In this document: positions 46,723 through 55,511 of the stretch, piece by piece
Layout of the letters: every line of letters begins with the position of its first letter
How positions within the stretch are numbered: position 1 is the stretch's first letter
IMG/VR virus record: IMGVR_UViG_3300028800_000009
Coordinates: 1 to 64,000 of that record
Reading direction: 5' to 3' (one strand)
Length of the DNA stretch: 64,000 nt
From: a virus
Translations under genes and position numbers: made by a program
The notes under the pieces: generated by a model
The model's input: only the letters and a program-made list of their open reading frames with translations
The model's database searches: none
Told to the model about the DNA's origin: nothing

Positions 46723-47027
46723 GCGGCGAGGTCCGAGGCTTCGATATAAGCGAGGCTATAGCGCGAACCTAAACCCGTGAAGTTCGGATTGCCGCTACCC
46801 TCATTATCGATAAAAGCGAGATCGCCGATGAACCCGAGATAGACCGATCGGACGATCCGATTTAGGTTCTGGCATAATACACCGCCAATGATCAGTACGT
46901 TGTTTACGTAGAGATCGAGGTAGAGCCCTGTGAACTTCTGGTAGACGTTTATCTGACAAACCTGATTCCCAAGAGTTACGGTAATTCCCTGGGATGGTAT
47001 CGCCTGGAGTGGTACAATCAACATCAC
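46719..47027 (-). CDS. Baseplate plug-family protein (102 aa)
   Basis: GTG-ATG start; either may be used. The pattern IVPLQAIPSQGITVTLGNQV, NVYQKFTGLYLDLYVNNVLI and GFIGDLAFIDNEGSGNPNFT with GLGSRYSLAYIE matches the small 'baseplate plug' family of Bcep781-like phages. Confidence 0.75.
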   Translation of the reverse strand: MMLIVPLQAIPSQGITVTLGNQVCQINVYQKFTGLYLDLYVNNVLIIGGVLCQNLNRIVRSVYLGFIGDLAFIDNEGSGNPNFTGLGSRYSLAYIEASDLAA

Positions 47028-47648
47028 TTAGTTTCCGACGATACTGGATAACGCCGACTGCTGTACCGGGGTCGCCCCGACGGCGACGACTATCCCACCA
47101 TTCTGCTTATCGACCCCCGACGGCGTCTTCGTCTGGGTAAAAGTCGGCGCTACGGCGATCCGTATCTGAACGAGCCAGACCTCGACGACGATGAGCCCAA
47201 CACCGTTACTGCTCGCGCGCCGGAAATCCGCGTGGGTGATATTGACCGGCGAGAAGATCAGCTCGGGCGTTACAACGTCGTAGAGATTAAGGTCGCGGAC
47301 GATCGCGAGGATCGAGGAGAGGAAAGCCTGGCGCTTCGCGTCCGAGCCCCCGCCCGAGAACGAGACCTTCACATCATACGGGACCTCAACCTTATTATAA
47401 GATTGAAATGCCCCCGCTTCTTGGGGATAGGTCGAGACCTCGTAATCCTGGCGAAACGCAAAATCGATCACGTTATCGGCTAAGACGACCGGGAGGCCGT
47501 TAAAGAAGATACCCCACTGAGAATCGGTCGATGGCGGTAGAAGGTCCGGCGTATCGGCGACGGCCAGCGGCGGCGGAAGTATGACCGGAGAACCGAATGG
47601 CCGGAGCAGCGGCGGGACACCAGGTAGGTTCGGTACGTTCGGACCCAC
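47028..47648 (-). CDS. Tail/baseplate protein (206 aa)
   Basis: GTG start. Pro-rich N-terminus, then FFNGLPVVLADNVIDFAFRQ and ISTYPQEAGAFQSYNKVEVP-like sequence (here VSTYPQEAGAFQSYNKVEVP), a conserved block of myophage proteins between tape measure and hub. Likely a tube-to-baseplate adaptor (gp53/LysM-like position). Confidence 0.65.
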   Translation of the reverse strand: MGPNVPNLPGVPPLLRPFGSPVILPPPLAVADTPDLLPPSTDSQWGIFFNGLPVVLADNVIDFAFRQDYEVSTYPQEAGAFQSYNKVEVPYDVKVSFSGGGSDAKRQAFLSSILAIVRDLNLYDVVTPELIFSPVNITHADFRRASSNGVGLIVVEVWLVQIRIAVAPTFTQTKTPSGVDKQNGGIVVAVGATPVQQSALSSIVGN

Positions 47649-47649
47649 T

Positions 47650-49464
47650 TTAGTTCATCCCGTAATTGGCTTGCGTCACAAGACTATTTTGCCGGATCGC
47701 ACCTTTTAAATCCCGCGCTACACCGGCCGCATCGGTCGCCTGGGTCGCGACGTTGAGTGTCCCGATATGGACTTCGCTCGAAGAACTCGACGTCGACCGG
47801 TTATCGTTCGCGACCGAGGACGCCGCGGCGGCAGCCTGGGCCGACGGGGAGCCGATCCCGGCGAACGCGGCGCCTTTCCAACCATGCCAAGGCGACCAAC
47901 CTCCCTTAGCCGCCTTATCGAGCGCGTAATCGATTTGAGCCTGAGTCGTCGACGGGTCACGCGCGTCGAGCCCGGTCGACTTCGTGAATTCGTCGCCGAG
48001 GCCGGAGACGGCCATTCCTCCGGAGGCGACGCCCCCGTAGTGAAGCTGATATGGCCCGAAGCTGGAGCCTCGATCGCCGACGTATTTGCCCAGGCCTTCG
48101 CTTCGCGCGACCTGAACCGCAACGTCCGGATTGATACCGCGCTTTACCGCGGCTTGACGAATATAGGCTTCGGTATCGGCGGCCGAGGGAGCGGCGCCTG
48201 GTGTTACCGAAGGGGATTCCGGCGCGGCCGATGACCCGCCGCCGAATAAACCTTTAACGGCGTTCCAGCGATCTTTGGCCCACGTCAACGCTCCAGTGAA
48301 AGCCGATTTCATCGCCGCGAGAACTCTCGGTCCGGCATTCGTCAGGGCTTCGATAAAGCTCTCGATCTTGTCGTTTATATCCCCGAAGAGCGTCGTCCAC
48401 GCTTTACGGATATCATCGGCCGAGCCCGAGAAAAGTGCCGCGATGAACGTAAAGAAATCTCCGAAGAGAGACTTACCGCCATCGATCCACGTCTTCCAGT
48501 CGTCGTATAGAAGTGCTCCGGCTGCGACGAGCGTACCGATCGCTGCGGCAACGGCGAGAATAGGTGCTAAAGGAGCGAGAAGCGCCACGGCGAACGCGAT
48601 AGCAGCAGCCGCGAGCCCGATGAACGCCGCCTCGATTAGCGGCTTATGCTCACGCGCCCAGACCGCGAATGACGTTAGCGCGTTCAAGACGCGAACGAGG
48701 ACCGGCGTAACCGCTGTCAGGAGCGTGCGCCCGAGCGACGTCGAGGATTGCTGAAGCTCTCCCCACGCTTTCTGGAGCGCCGCGCCGGCCGCCGCGTCTT
48801 CCTTCGTAATGACGCCGAGCCGTTTCTGATCGTCGAGCAACCCCTGAACCGCCGCGCGGCCCTGGATCAAGATATTAATCGTACTAGCGTCGAGCCCGAG
48901 CGCTTGCCCGTAAGCCGCCGCGCGCGCCGGATCGAGCTTCGAGAACGCGTCGGCAAGATCGAGAAGGATCGCGCCGCTATCTCTCATCCTTCCGTTATTA
49001 TCGGCAATCTGAACGCCGAGCGCGCGAAAGTAGGGGAGGACGTTCGATTCGCCCGTAACCGAGAAGAGCTGAAACTGATTGATGAGACCGCCGATCGATC
49101 CCGTGATCCCGGCGACCGAGCCACCCGTCAAGACCGCAAGATTGCGCCATGACGATAGGGCCTCGGACGTCGTATCGAATACCTTGGCGAGCCGTCCGAC
49201 CGCTGCGTCAGTTGTCGCCGTATCTTCGATAAAGTCCTTTAGCCCACGGCCGGCGGTGAAGGCCGCGAAGAGTGCAAGGACTTGAGTTCGAAGCTGGGAG
49301 ATGAACTGCGCGGCGTTTTTGCCGGAACGCTCGATATCGGCACCCGTCTTCCGCGCGGCTTCGCCAGTCTTAATAAAATTCGCGGCGGCTTCCTTCCGAC
49401 CCTTATCGAAATTCGATGGGTCCAAGCCAAGCGTGACGATAAGCGAGTCGATAACTGTCGGCAT
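47650..49464 (-). CDS. Tape measure protein with C-terminal lytic domain (604 aa)
   Basis: N-terminal helical region (LDPSNFDKGRKEAAANFIKT), hydrophobic central helices (PLIEAAFIGLAAAAIAFAVA) and a C-terminal lysozyme-like part (DVAVQVARSEGLGKYVGDRG then SSFGPYQLHYGG, with Glu in ARSEGL). Sets tail length; 604 aa predicts a short tail. The muralytic domain probably helps cross peptidoglycan. Sits directly after the frameshifted chaperone. Confidence 0.85.
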   Translation of the reverse strand: MPTVIDSLIVTLGLDPSNFDKGRKEAAANFIKTGEAARKTGADIERSGKNAAQFISQLRTQVLALFAAFTAGRGLKDFIEDTATTDAAVGRLAKVFDTTSEALSSWRNLAVLTGGSVAGITGSIGGLINQFQLFSVTGESNVLPYFRALGVQIADNNGRMRDSGAILLDLADAFSKLDPARAAAYGQALGLDASTINILIQGRAAVQGLLDDQKRLGVITKEDAAAGAALQKAWGELQQSSTSLGRTLLTAVTPVLVRVLNALTSFAVWAREHKPLIEAAFIGLAAAAIAFAVALLAPLAPILAVAAAIGTLVAAGALLYDDWKTWIDGGKSLFGDFFTFIAALFSGSADDIRKAWTTLFGDINDKIESFIEALTNAGPRVLAAMKSAFTGALTWAKDRWNAVKGLFGGGSSAAPESPSVTPGAAPSAADTEAYIRQAAVKRGINPDVAVQVARSEGLGKYVGDRGSSFGPYQLHYGGVASGGMAVSGLGDEFTKSTGLDARDPSTTQAQIDYALDKAAKGGWSPWHGWKGAAFAGIGSPSAQAAAAASSVANDNRSTSSSSSEVHIGTLNVATQATDAAGVARDLKGAIRQNSLVTQANYGMN

Positions 49465-49465
49465 T

Positions 49466-50109
49466 TTACGTCGGCGACCTGTTGCGCTTCGCGATCACGT
49501 ATTGATTGTGACTATCCACGCTGATGACCTCGATCATGTCGTAAACGTCCTCGACGCTATAGTGCTCGTCTAGGTCCCTAAGCGTCGCCTTACCGGCCGA
49601 GATAACGACGGCGAGCGCGCGGGGGACGTTTGTGTATTCGGCGAGACCGGAGATTGGTCTTGTCCCGCCGGCGGGGAATTTGACTTCGCGCCGGCGAGAG
49701 AAAAACCCGTGTGTAACTCGAATATCTTCATCCTCAGAAAGAAGCGCGTCTTAACCTCCTCGATATCGGTCTCGACCATCGGACCGAGGCCGCCGACGCC
49801 GCGCCTAATCGCCGGGTTCGCCGGGTCCGGGACGACCGAGAGACATGAGGAGAACATCTCGTCCATCAACTCATAGACCGACTTATCATCGATCCCGGAG
49901 AGTGCCTTAAACCCCAAACGCGCAATGCCCTGCATGCCGAGGGACGCGACATCCTCGGGAACGTCGACGCCCGACCGCATCAGGGCTAAAAAGGCTTTCG
50001 TCGCCCAGCGTTCGGCCTGGGACGCCGGCATTTCGGTTATGAAGAAGACTTTGTCGGCGTCGCGGCCTCCATCCTCTCCGATCTTTACTGGCTCTGTCTT
50101 TCGCCCCAT
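49466..50109 (-). CDS. Tail assembly chaperone, -1 frameshift long form
   Basis: At 49708-49702 (read leftward) the zero frame runs ACG GGT TTT, containing the slippery heptamer G GGT TTT. Slipping back one base gives FFSRRREVKFPAGGTRPISG, then LAEYTNVPRALAVVISAGKA and RDLDEHYSVEDVYDMIEVIS, ending TAA at 49468-49466, two bases before the tape measure ATG. The -1 extension (about 80 residues) looks fully coding, unlike the zero-frame tail. This is the standard tail-chaperone arrangement. Confidence 0.85.
49570..50109 (-). CDS. Tail assembly chaperone, short form (179 aa)
   Basis: Zero-frame product. Compact helical protein (ASQAERWATKAFLALMRSGV; IEEVKTRFFLRMKIFELHTG) located between tail tube and tape measure, the position of gpG/gpE-type chaperones that coat the tape measure. 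The 45 residues after the slippery site are Pro/Ser/Arg-rich and non-conserved-looking, as expected for the unshifted tail. Confidence 0.8.
   Translation of the reverse strand: MGRKTEPVKIGEDGGRDADKVFFITEMPASQAERWATKAFLALMRSGVDVPEDVASLGMQGIARLGFKALSGIDDKSVYELMDEMFSSCLSVVPDPANPAIRRGVGGLGPMVETDIEEVKTRFFLRMKIFELHTGFSLAGAKSNSPPAGQDQSPVSPNTQTSPARSPSLSRPVRRRLGT
49702..49708 (-). promoter_or_regulatory. Programmed -1 ribosomal frameshift site GGGTTTT
   Basis: Heptamer in X XXY YYZ phase with the chaperone frame. Downstream GC-rich sequence (CGCCGGCGCG within 20 bases) could form the stimulatory structure. Confidence 0.8.
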
Positions 50110-50134
50110 AGGTTCCTCCCTTTGGGATTAAGCG

Positions 50135-50563
50135 TTACGCGAGCGCTGGAATAACCCTTTCCCACGTGATCGAAAACTTCTGGGGCTCCAAAAGCTTCTT
50201 CGCCTCCGGCAGCGGCTGGTAGTCCGTGAGAAACCCCTTCCGCAGAGTCCACTTCTTACCGAGCGTCGGTAAGAGGATGAGGCCCGAGGCCGTAAAGACG
50301 TCCTGGGCTACTTGTTGGGAAGCCCACCACGTGTCGAAGATATTGATCGAGTCCGAATCGGCCTGGAGCGTATAACCCTGAACGACTTCGACGTAGACGA
50401 ATCCGCCCGAGAGGAAACCGTCGACACCCATCCGGACCTCAGCCGACTTAAGGGACTGGGTACTATAGACCTCGTCGGCTGCGAACTGCTGAAGTTGCTG
50501 GGGGACGTCGAAGAGCCCGGGGACCGAGATCAAGATCGTCGCGTTGGCTGCTGTAAGGGACAT
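50135..50563 (-). CDS. Tail tube protein (142 aa)
   Basis: Beta-rich: LQQFAADEVYSTQSLKSAEV, FVYVEVVQGYTLQADSDSIN, KKWTLRKGFLTDYQPLPEAK, FSITWERVIPALA. This matches the tube protein that follows the DUF3383 sheath in this group. Builds the inner tube through which DNA passes. Confidence 0.75.
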   Translation of the reverse strand: MSLTAANATILISVPGLFDVPQQLQQFAADEVYSTQSLKSAEVRMGVDGFLSGGFVYVEVVQGYTLQADSDSINIFDTWWASQQVAQDVFTASGLILLPTLGKKWTLRKGFLTDYQPLPEAKKLLEPQKFSITWERVIPALA

Positions 50564-50574
50564 ATCCGGCGCTC

Positions 50575-52314
50575 CTACTGCAACTCGACACTATCGAGGT
50601 TTATCTTCTGAACGCTCTGGCCATCCGCATAGAAGAACGTCAGCGGGGGCGAATCCCGCGCCTCCCTGGTTATCGGGTCCGCGTCCTGAAGGAGGAAGTA
50701 GTAGCCGACCTGCTGGATCGTCGAAGCGATATTCTTCCCGGCGTCGCCGTTCACCTCCGCGATTTGGGCCGCGGAGAGCGTCACACCCGCGCGAACTGCG
50801 CCAAAATTTAAGCCGGCATTAATCGGGTCCGCCGCTGCTGCTTCGATAAGGCCATCTCCATAAACGTTATACGGAATCGACGGTGCGTTCCCGAGCAGTG
50901 TCATGAACGCGAGCTGGAAGTTGTTGTTCAGCCAAATTTCATTGATGTAGCTATCCATCCACTGGAACGGCCCGGAAACTTGCCCAGGATAGTTCTGAAC
51001 GAAGTTCTGGTTCGCCGTCGCATATGAGCCGTAGAAATTGTATCCGTTCGCGATAAGGTTAGCCGCAATCGATCCGTTCGTAACGGCCGGGGTCAAACCG
51101 GACTGAGTCCGAAAGGCCCAGGTAAACCGTCCGTTTCGGCGCGTGAAGTCGATCGAGGCGCCGACGCCGGCCGCGAACGCGGCGTGAAGAAGATCGGTCG
51201 GTTCCCACTGGAGATACGTACCGGAGATAGAAGATTGAGCAATGAGGTAGCCGAGCGAGCCTGTCGCGGGGACTGTATTCGTCGGGCTCGCGTCGGTATC
51301 CCACGCGATATAGGCGTAGCGATTATTTTGCGTCCCGTTCCACTGGGCGAAGAGGAGTTTTTGCGTATTCCCCGATCCGTTATCCGGATCGAACGTAGTC
51401 GTAAACATCGCCCAGTCTTGTGTGACCTCCGTCAAGAGCGTCATAAATACGGCCGGCGTCGCCGCCGCCGCGCCCTGGGAGACGACCGCGCCGGTCGCGG
51501 AGGTAAGAAGGATCGAAGCTGCGAGCGTACCCGTCGCGAAGGCCGCAGTCGAAGGGATGCCGGTAATACCGGAGGTGCAAACAAACGCGCCCGAGACGCT
51601 ATCGAATGTAAAGACAGGGGCGGTCGCGGAGGCCGTCAATACCTCTCCGGAGACGACGGTCGAGGACTGTGATAGCGAGTACGTCCCGGCCGCGCCGGTC
51701 GAGCCCGTAAGCTGGGCCAAAATAATCGAATTAGCTGTAACGCTCGACCCGGTAACAGTCTGTCCGGGCGCGAAGACCCCGGTAATCGAACCGGCGACCG
51801 TCATTACGGTTCCAGCGATCGTACCGAGCGAGCACGTCGCCTCGGTCGGTTCGCTGCCCGTCAATGCCGAGTTGATGATCGTCGCGGCCGATGAAAAGCT
51901 CGTCGCGGCCGATAGGCTAACAGTCCCAGCGTTATGGGTGTAACCGTCCATCACGATCGAGAGTGTACCGCTAAGCGCCTGGAGCTGAAGGAGCGTAAGC
52001 CCGGTAATATTCCCGCCGCGCAGATACGCGGCGACCGCCGTCGTATTGTACTGGGCGAAGAGCATCGAGCCCGGCTTCTTCGGCGAGTTATCGAACCCGG
52101 CAAAATATTTCGACGCATAGTTGAATTCGTTCGACGAGAGCCCGAAGAACGAACCGACGTCGGGTGCGTCGACGAAGCCCGATACGGTCCCGATCGGGAC
52201 GCGCGCAGAGGTCGTCAAAAACAGCCCGATGATATCGAGCTGATCGCCCCCCGCCGATAAAACGCTCGGGTTGACCTCAACGATCTGTGAAGCGGGTATC
52301 GTCTGTGCTACCAC
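50575..52314 (-). CDS. Tail sheath protein, DUF3383 family (579 aa)
   Basis: GTG start. Starts MVAQTIPASQIVEVNPSVLS; GLSSNEFNYASKYFAGFDNS, LFAQWNGTQNNRYAYIAWDT and GLTPAVTNGSIAANLIANGY are DUF3383 sheath blocks. Residues about 180-250 hold an inserted module (GTIAGTVMTVAGSITGVFAP then GQTVTGSSVTANSIILAQLT) not needed for the fold and shared with other virion proteins; it lengthens the protein to 579 aa. Forms the contractile sheath. Confidence 0.85.
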   Translation of the reverse strand: MVAQTIPASQIVEVNPSVLSAGGDQLDIIGLFLTTSARVPIGTVSGFVDAPDVGSFFGLSSNEFNYASKYFAGFDNSPKKPGSMLFAQYNTTAVAAYLRGGNITGLTLLQLQALSGTLSIVMDGYTHNAGTVSLSAATSFSSAATIINSALTGSEPTEATCSLGTIAGTVMTVAGSITGVFAPGQTVTGSSVTANSIILAQLTGSTGAAGTYSLSQSSTVVSGEVLTASATAPVFTFDSVSGAFVCTSGITGIPSTAAFATGTLAASILLTSATGAVVSQGAAAATPAVFMTLLTEVTQDWAMFTTTFDPDNGSGNTQKLLFAQWNGTQNNRYAYIAWDTDASPTNTVPATGSLGYLIAQSSISGTYLQWEPTDLLHAAFAAGVGASIDFTRRNGRFTWAFRTQSGLTPAVTNGSIAANLIANGYNFYGSYATANQNFVQNYPGQVSGPFQWMDSYINEIWLNNNFQLAFMTLLGNAPSIPYNVYGDGLIEAAAADPINAGLNFGAVRAGVTLSAAQIAEVNGDAGKNIASTIQQVGYYFLLQDADPITREARDSPPLTFFYADGQSVQKINLDSVELQ

Positions 52315-52326
52315 GTCTTAGCTCCT

Positions 52327-53145
52327 CTATCCTATCGGGCTTTCGCCGATGGTAAACTGGCCGATGGCGCTCGGCGACGGGCCGCCGATGGGGGATACGC
52401 CGATAATGAAGTTGCCGATCGCGCTCGCCGATCCCGGCGTCGGCGTATCGGCTAAGACGAGTTGAAGCGTAACCTTCGAGAAGAACTGGAGCGGAATATT
52501 CATAACCGTTTGGTCCGCCTGTATAGCCAACTCGACGATCCACCGCGTTTCGATTTGATCGTTCTCATTCCGAAACGGAATCTGCCGCGGTGTATCCGCG
52601 TAAAGCGGCGTTACAGGTAGATCGAATTCCGCGAAAGCGTCTACGGCGTACCCATCGCGAAACAGCGTCGATATGATCTGGACGTTATCGGCCGACGCAG
52701 GGCCGTGAACGTCGAGTTGGAAGCGAAGCTCGGTCTCCTGCATCACGTTGAGGACTCCAGCAGCGAGTAAGAGAGGGCCGATAGCCTGGGAAACGCTTAC
52801 GCCGTATAGACCGCCCCCTTCATCGGACGCGATAAACGTATTCGGCGCGATCCCGATCCCGAAAACTTGGGTCCCAACCTTGATAACGCCAAAGTTAACT
52901 TCCGATACCGTCATCGTTTGGCCGGCGATCGAGCCGGTGAAGAGGACGTCGATATAATTATCCTTATTCGTCGCGAGACGCGGCCGGCGAATGCACGTAA
53001 ATACGACGAAGTCAGCCCCGGTCGGTTCAGGCACGAGGTTATCCTGGCCCTCGAATATCTCAACGCCAAGCGGGAGGACCCCGGCGAGGAACGACCTTAA
53101 GATCGTCTGGACGTCGGACTGGGATGGCGAGACCGAGAACGGCAC
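52327..53145 (-). CDS. Neck/tail terminator protein, LIC_12616 family, with added modules (272 aa)
   Basis: GTG start. LQDVHGP-like block (FQLDVHGPASADNVQIISTL), LFRDGYAVDAF and LYADTPRQIPFRNENDQIET then RWIVELAIQADQ are the LIC_12616 signature. Inserted near residues 70-125 is the GSIAGQTMTVSEVNFGVIKV module. The C-terminus carries two SAIGNFIIGVSPIG-type repeats. Joins head connector to sheath/tube. Confidence 0.75.
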   Translation of the reverse strand: MPFSVSPSQSDVQTILRSFLAGVLPLGVEIFEGQDNLVPEPTGADFVVFTCIRRPRLATNKDNYIDVLFTGSIAGQTMTVSEVNFGVIKVGTQVFGIGIAPNTFIASDEGGGLYGVSVSQAIGPLLLAAGVLNVMQETELRFQLDVHGPASADNVQIISTLFRDGYAVDAFAEFDLPVTPLYADTPRQIPFRNENDQIETRWIVELAIQADQTVMNIPLQFFSKVTLQLVLADTPTPGSASAIGNFIIGVSPIGGPSPSAIGQFTIGESPIG

Positions 53146-53149
53146 GGAC

Positions 53150-53488
53150 CTACCGGTAGTAGAGAACGTCCAGGGTCGCGGAACCGGTCACCGGTATAAA
53201 CTGGAGCGCGGAGATCGTCCCGTAGTAGACGAACGGGAGGCCATTCGTCGTAACCGGGAGCGTTACGCCGACCGTAGCCGAAGGAGCAACACCATCGTCG
53301 CGAAACCGTACCGCGTTGCCGCTAACCGTGATATAGGCTGCGCGCGCTCCGGCCGCGGGGACCGTAAGACTCTGGACCGTCGAGAATGACGCGATCTGCT
53401 GATAGCCCGTCGGGACGAGCGCGTACGGGATATCCGCGCGCGCCGGGAGCGCAACGAGGAGGAACGCGAGGAGGACGAGCCTTTTCAT
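53150..53488 (-). CDS. Small protein with signal peptide (112 aa)
   Basis: Start at MKRLVLLAFLLVALPARADI (53488), a Sec signal peptide ending ARA. Mature part is a small beta domain (SFSTVQSLTVPAAGARAAYI; VSGNAVRFRDDGVAPSATVG). Conserved among phages of this type at the neck position; exported location contrasts with virion genes around it. Confidence 0.65.
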   Translation of the reverse strand: MKRLVLLAFLLVALPARADIPYALVPTGYQQIASFSTVQSLTVPAAGARAAYITVSGNAVRFRDDGVAPSATVGVTLPVTTNGLPFVYYGTISALQFIPVTGSATLDVLYYR

Positions 53489-53498
53489 AGTATCCCCT

Positions 53499-53879
53499 CT
53501 AAGGGTTCTGGAGCGTGACGGCCGCCTTAGCCCAGTCCGGCCACTGCTCCAGCATGAGCGCGATGAGCCAGGTCCCGGCGTTAGGAGGCGTCGTGATCTC
53601 AAAGAGGTCGCCGCCCTTCAAGAGCGATCGAACGACGCCGTCGGCGCGATCGTAGATGTAGAGCGCGCGCCGCGTGCCATTCAGGTTTAGCCCCTCGACC
53701 TGGACGAGGTCTTTATAGGTAAGGGGTTGGACCTGGAGCCTGACGCTGACCGGCGCGGCGTAGCTCGGCGTCCGCTTCCCAGGGGCGCCGGTCACGTACC
53801 CCGAGCTGGCGAGGTACGTCCCGAGGATATGGGGGTTGACTGAGCCTATCGCGCCGGAAACAAGACTGTGGAGGTTCAA
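53499..53879 (-). CDS. Head-tail connector-region protein (126 aa)
   Basis: TTG start in a TTGA overlap. VRLQVQPLTYKDLVQVEGLN and DGVVRSLLKGGDLFEITTPP with WLIALMLEQWPDWAKAAVTL are recurrent in Bcep781-like neck genes. Probably a stopper or adaptor; exact role not known. Confidence 0.6.
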   Translation of the reverse strand: MNLHSLVSGAIGSVNPHILGTYLASSGYVTGAPGKRTPSYAAPVSVRLQVQPLTYKDLVQVEGLNLNGTRRALYIYDRADGVVRSLLKGGDLFEITTPPNAGTWLIALMLEQWPDWAKAAVTLQNP

Positions 53880-54508
53880 CCCCTGATCTCATAGACGTAA
53901 GTGGACGTATCGAGCGCGGTCCCGGCGACCGTAAAGCCCGTGCCGGCCGTGATCGTCTGGATCGCAGGGATCGCCCCGACCGTGCCGCCAACTGTCTTGA
54001 GCGTGATCAAGACGTTTGAGTTCGCCGTAATCCGCGCGTCGGCGACCGTCACAGGCGTCGCCCCGTTGGCGACGAAAGACCCCGACTTCGGGAAGTAGGC
54101 CTGGCCAATCGCCTGCATCGAAAGCGCGCTCGCGCCGGTAACGGTGACGAGATACTCGATCCACGAGTTCGCCGGGACGACGGTCGCGCCCGTAACCGTA
54201 ACGCCGGTACCAGCCGCGAGAGTCGCGGCGAAGACCCCGTTGTTGACGTAGCGATAGACCCACGAATAACCGAGCGCCGGTTTGACGGGCGCGAGCGCGG
54301 CGACGATGTTCGCCGCGGTATCGGTCGTATCCGTGAAGACCGCGGTCTGTGTACCACCGCGGAGCGTCAGCCCTCCGACGATTCCGGCTGCGGAGATCGT
54401 CGCGGCACCCACCGTATTGAGCGCGACGGCGGCGACGGCGTTAAGATTAAGAAAATTGTTGAGGTTTACGTCGCCGAGCTGCGAACTCCACAGGACTGGG
54501 AGCTTCAT
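53876..54508 (-). CDS. Structural protein (210 aa), fibre/decoration-like
   Basis: Ala/Thr/Val-rich beta sequence (GAATISAAGIVGGLTLRGGT; TLAAGTGVTVTGATVVPANS; TSTYVYEIRG). Lies between connector proteins, so a virion component, perhaps a neck whisker or decoration. No family recognised. Confidence 0.5.
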   Translation of the reverse strand: MKLPVLWSSQLGDVNLNNFLNLNAVAAVALNTVGAATISAAGIVGGLTLRGGTQTAVFTDTTDTAANIVAALAPVKPALGYSWVYRYVNNGVFAATLAAGTGVTVTGATVVPANSWIEYLVTVTGASALSMQAIGQAYFPKSGSFVANGATPVTVADARITANSNVLITLKTVGGTVGAIPAIQTITAGTGFTVAGTALDTSTYVYEIRG

Positions 54509-54518
54509 TTATTTTCTC

Positions 54519-54962
54519 CTATCTGACGCGGTGATCCGCGCTGTTAATCATGTGGGACGAATCGATCAGCGGCTTATCGAAACCCTTCGCCTTGATCGTG
54601 GATTCTGCAAGCGGCGGATCACGGAGGTCCGCTATCGACTGTTTGAGCTGCCCGACGATCCCTTCACCGACGAGATCGAGTGCCTTCGCAGCGTCGTAAT
54701 TATTCGCAACAAGGTTCAGAGCGATTGCCTTCGGCCAACTCGGACTATTCTCCGCGATCATGTTGCGGAAGTACGGCCGGGGCGGCTGGCCGTGCGAAGG
54801 AACTCCGAATTCGTTGAAAGCCGCTACCTCCGGGACGCTCGTCCCATCCGGGTACGTCGCGCCTTCGAGGAAACCGACGTCGACGGCGGCAGCACGGTGA
54901 ACCTTCTTCGAGATTTCAGCGAGCGCGGCGTCGAGTCGGTTGCCGCCTTTGAGCTGTGCCAA
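54519..54962 (-). CDS. HK97 gp10-like head-tail protein (147 aa)
   Basis: TTG start. VGFLEGATYPDGTSVPEVAA, FNEFGVPSHGQPPRPYFRNM and the DSSHMINSADHRVR end are the pattern of the gp10-like family. Functions at the head-tail junction. Confidence 0.7.
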   Translation of the reverse strand: MAQLKGGNRLDAALAEISKKVHRAAAVDVGFLEGATYPDGTSVPEVAAFNEFGVPSHGQPPRPYFRNMIAENSPSWPKAIALNLVANNYDAAKALDLVGEGIVGQLKQSIADLRDPPLAESTIKAKGFDKPLIDSSHMINSADHRVR

Positions 54963-55284
54963 CGGAAGCCTCCTTCAGCGGCGCCTCGGGCGCGGGTTTC
55001 TCTAATGCCCTCTCGACGTGAGCCTTCGCCTCATCGGAGGTCGCGTATTCCCCGACCGGGACGCGTTTGCCGCCGAGCATTAACGCCGCGATCCACGGCG
55101 CCTTAGCGCCGAGGCGGCGTGCGATACCGTAGCGTGGCCTCCAAACCGGATTCTTCTCTTGGCGGAAGACGTCCTGATAGACCTCGCCCACGATGAAATC
55201 GCCATCCATCGCGAGATAGGCGCCCTCGCCCTTGTGGACCGCGAGCAGCTCGTCGGAAAAGCGGTTCTTCCACGTGATAGCCAT
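54916..55284 (-). CDS. Hypothetical protein in connector region (122 aa)
   Basis: Starts MAITWKNRFSDELLAVHKGE; strand-rich core GEVYQDVFRQEKNPVWRPRY; basic Ala/Pro-rich C-terminus. Its 3' end overlaps the gp10-like gene by 47 bases. Unknown role. Confidence 0.55.
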   Translation of the reverse strand: MAITWKNRFSDELLAVHKGEGAYLAMDGDFIVGEVYQDVFRQEKNPVWRPRYGIARRLGAKAPWIAALMLGGKRVPVGEYATSDEAKAHVERALEKPAPEAPLKEASVGTAQRRQPTRRRAR

Positions 55285-55289
55285 AGAGC

Positions 55290-55511
55290 TTACCTCTTAT
55301 AGTGTCTGCGGTTGCGGTTGACCTTCTTGCAGCAGCCCCTTTTGGAGATGGCGGATAGGCCCGCGTGGTATTCGGCAGCGCGGAGGATATCCCTAGCGAC
55401 GATCTCCGGCGCGAGCGGGCCGCCCCCGATCAGCGGCGTTACCGCCACGGTCGGGCAGCGCGTTACCCCGCGCTTAAGGATATGCTCGGCGATCTGCTCC
55501 TCGTCGGTCAT
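55290..55511 (-). CDS. Small protein with basic tail (73 aa)
   Basis: Start MTDEEQIAEHILKRGVTRCP (55511) in an ATGA overlap. The C-terminal KRGCCKKVNRNRRHYKR is strongly basic. Typical small connector-region gene; unknown. Confidence 0.55.
   Translation of the reverse strand: MTDEEQIAEHILKRGVTRCPTVAVTPLIGGGPLAPEIVARDILRAAEYHAGLSAISKRGCCKKVNRNRRHYKR

Noticed and set aside
50254-50274. 9-bp inverted repeat TCTTACCGA/TCGGTAAGA in the tail tube gene
   Set aside because: Single short palindrome with a 3-base loop; possible chance event, kept only as background for comparison.
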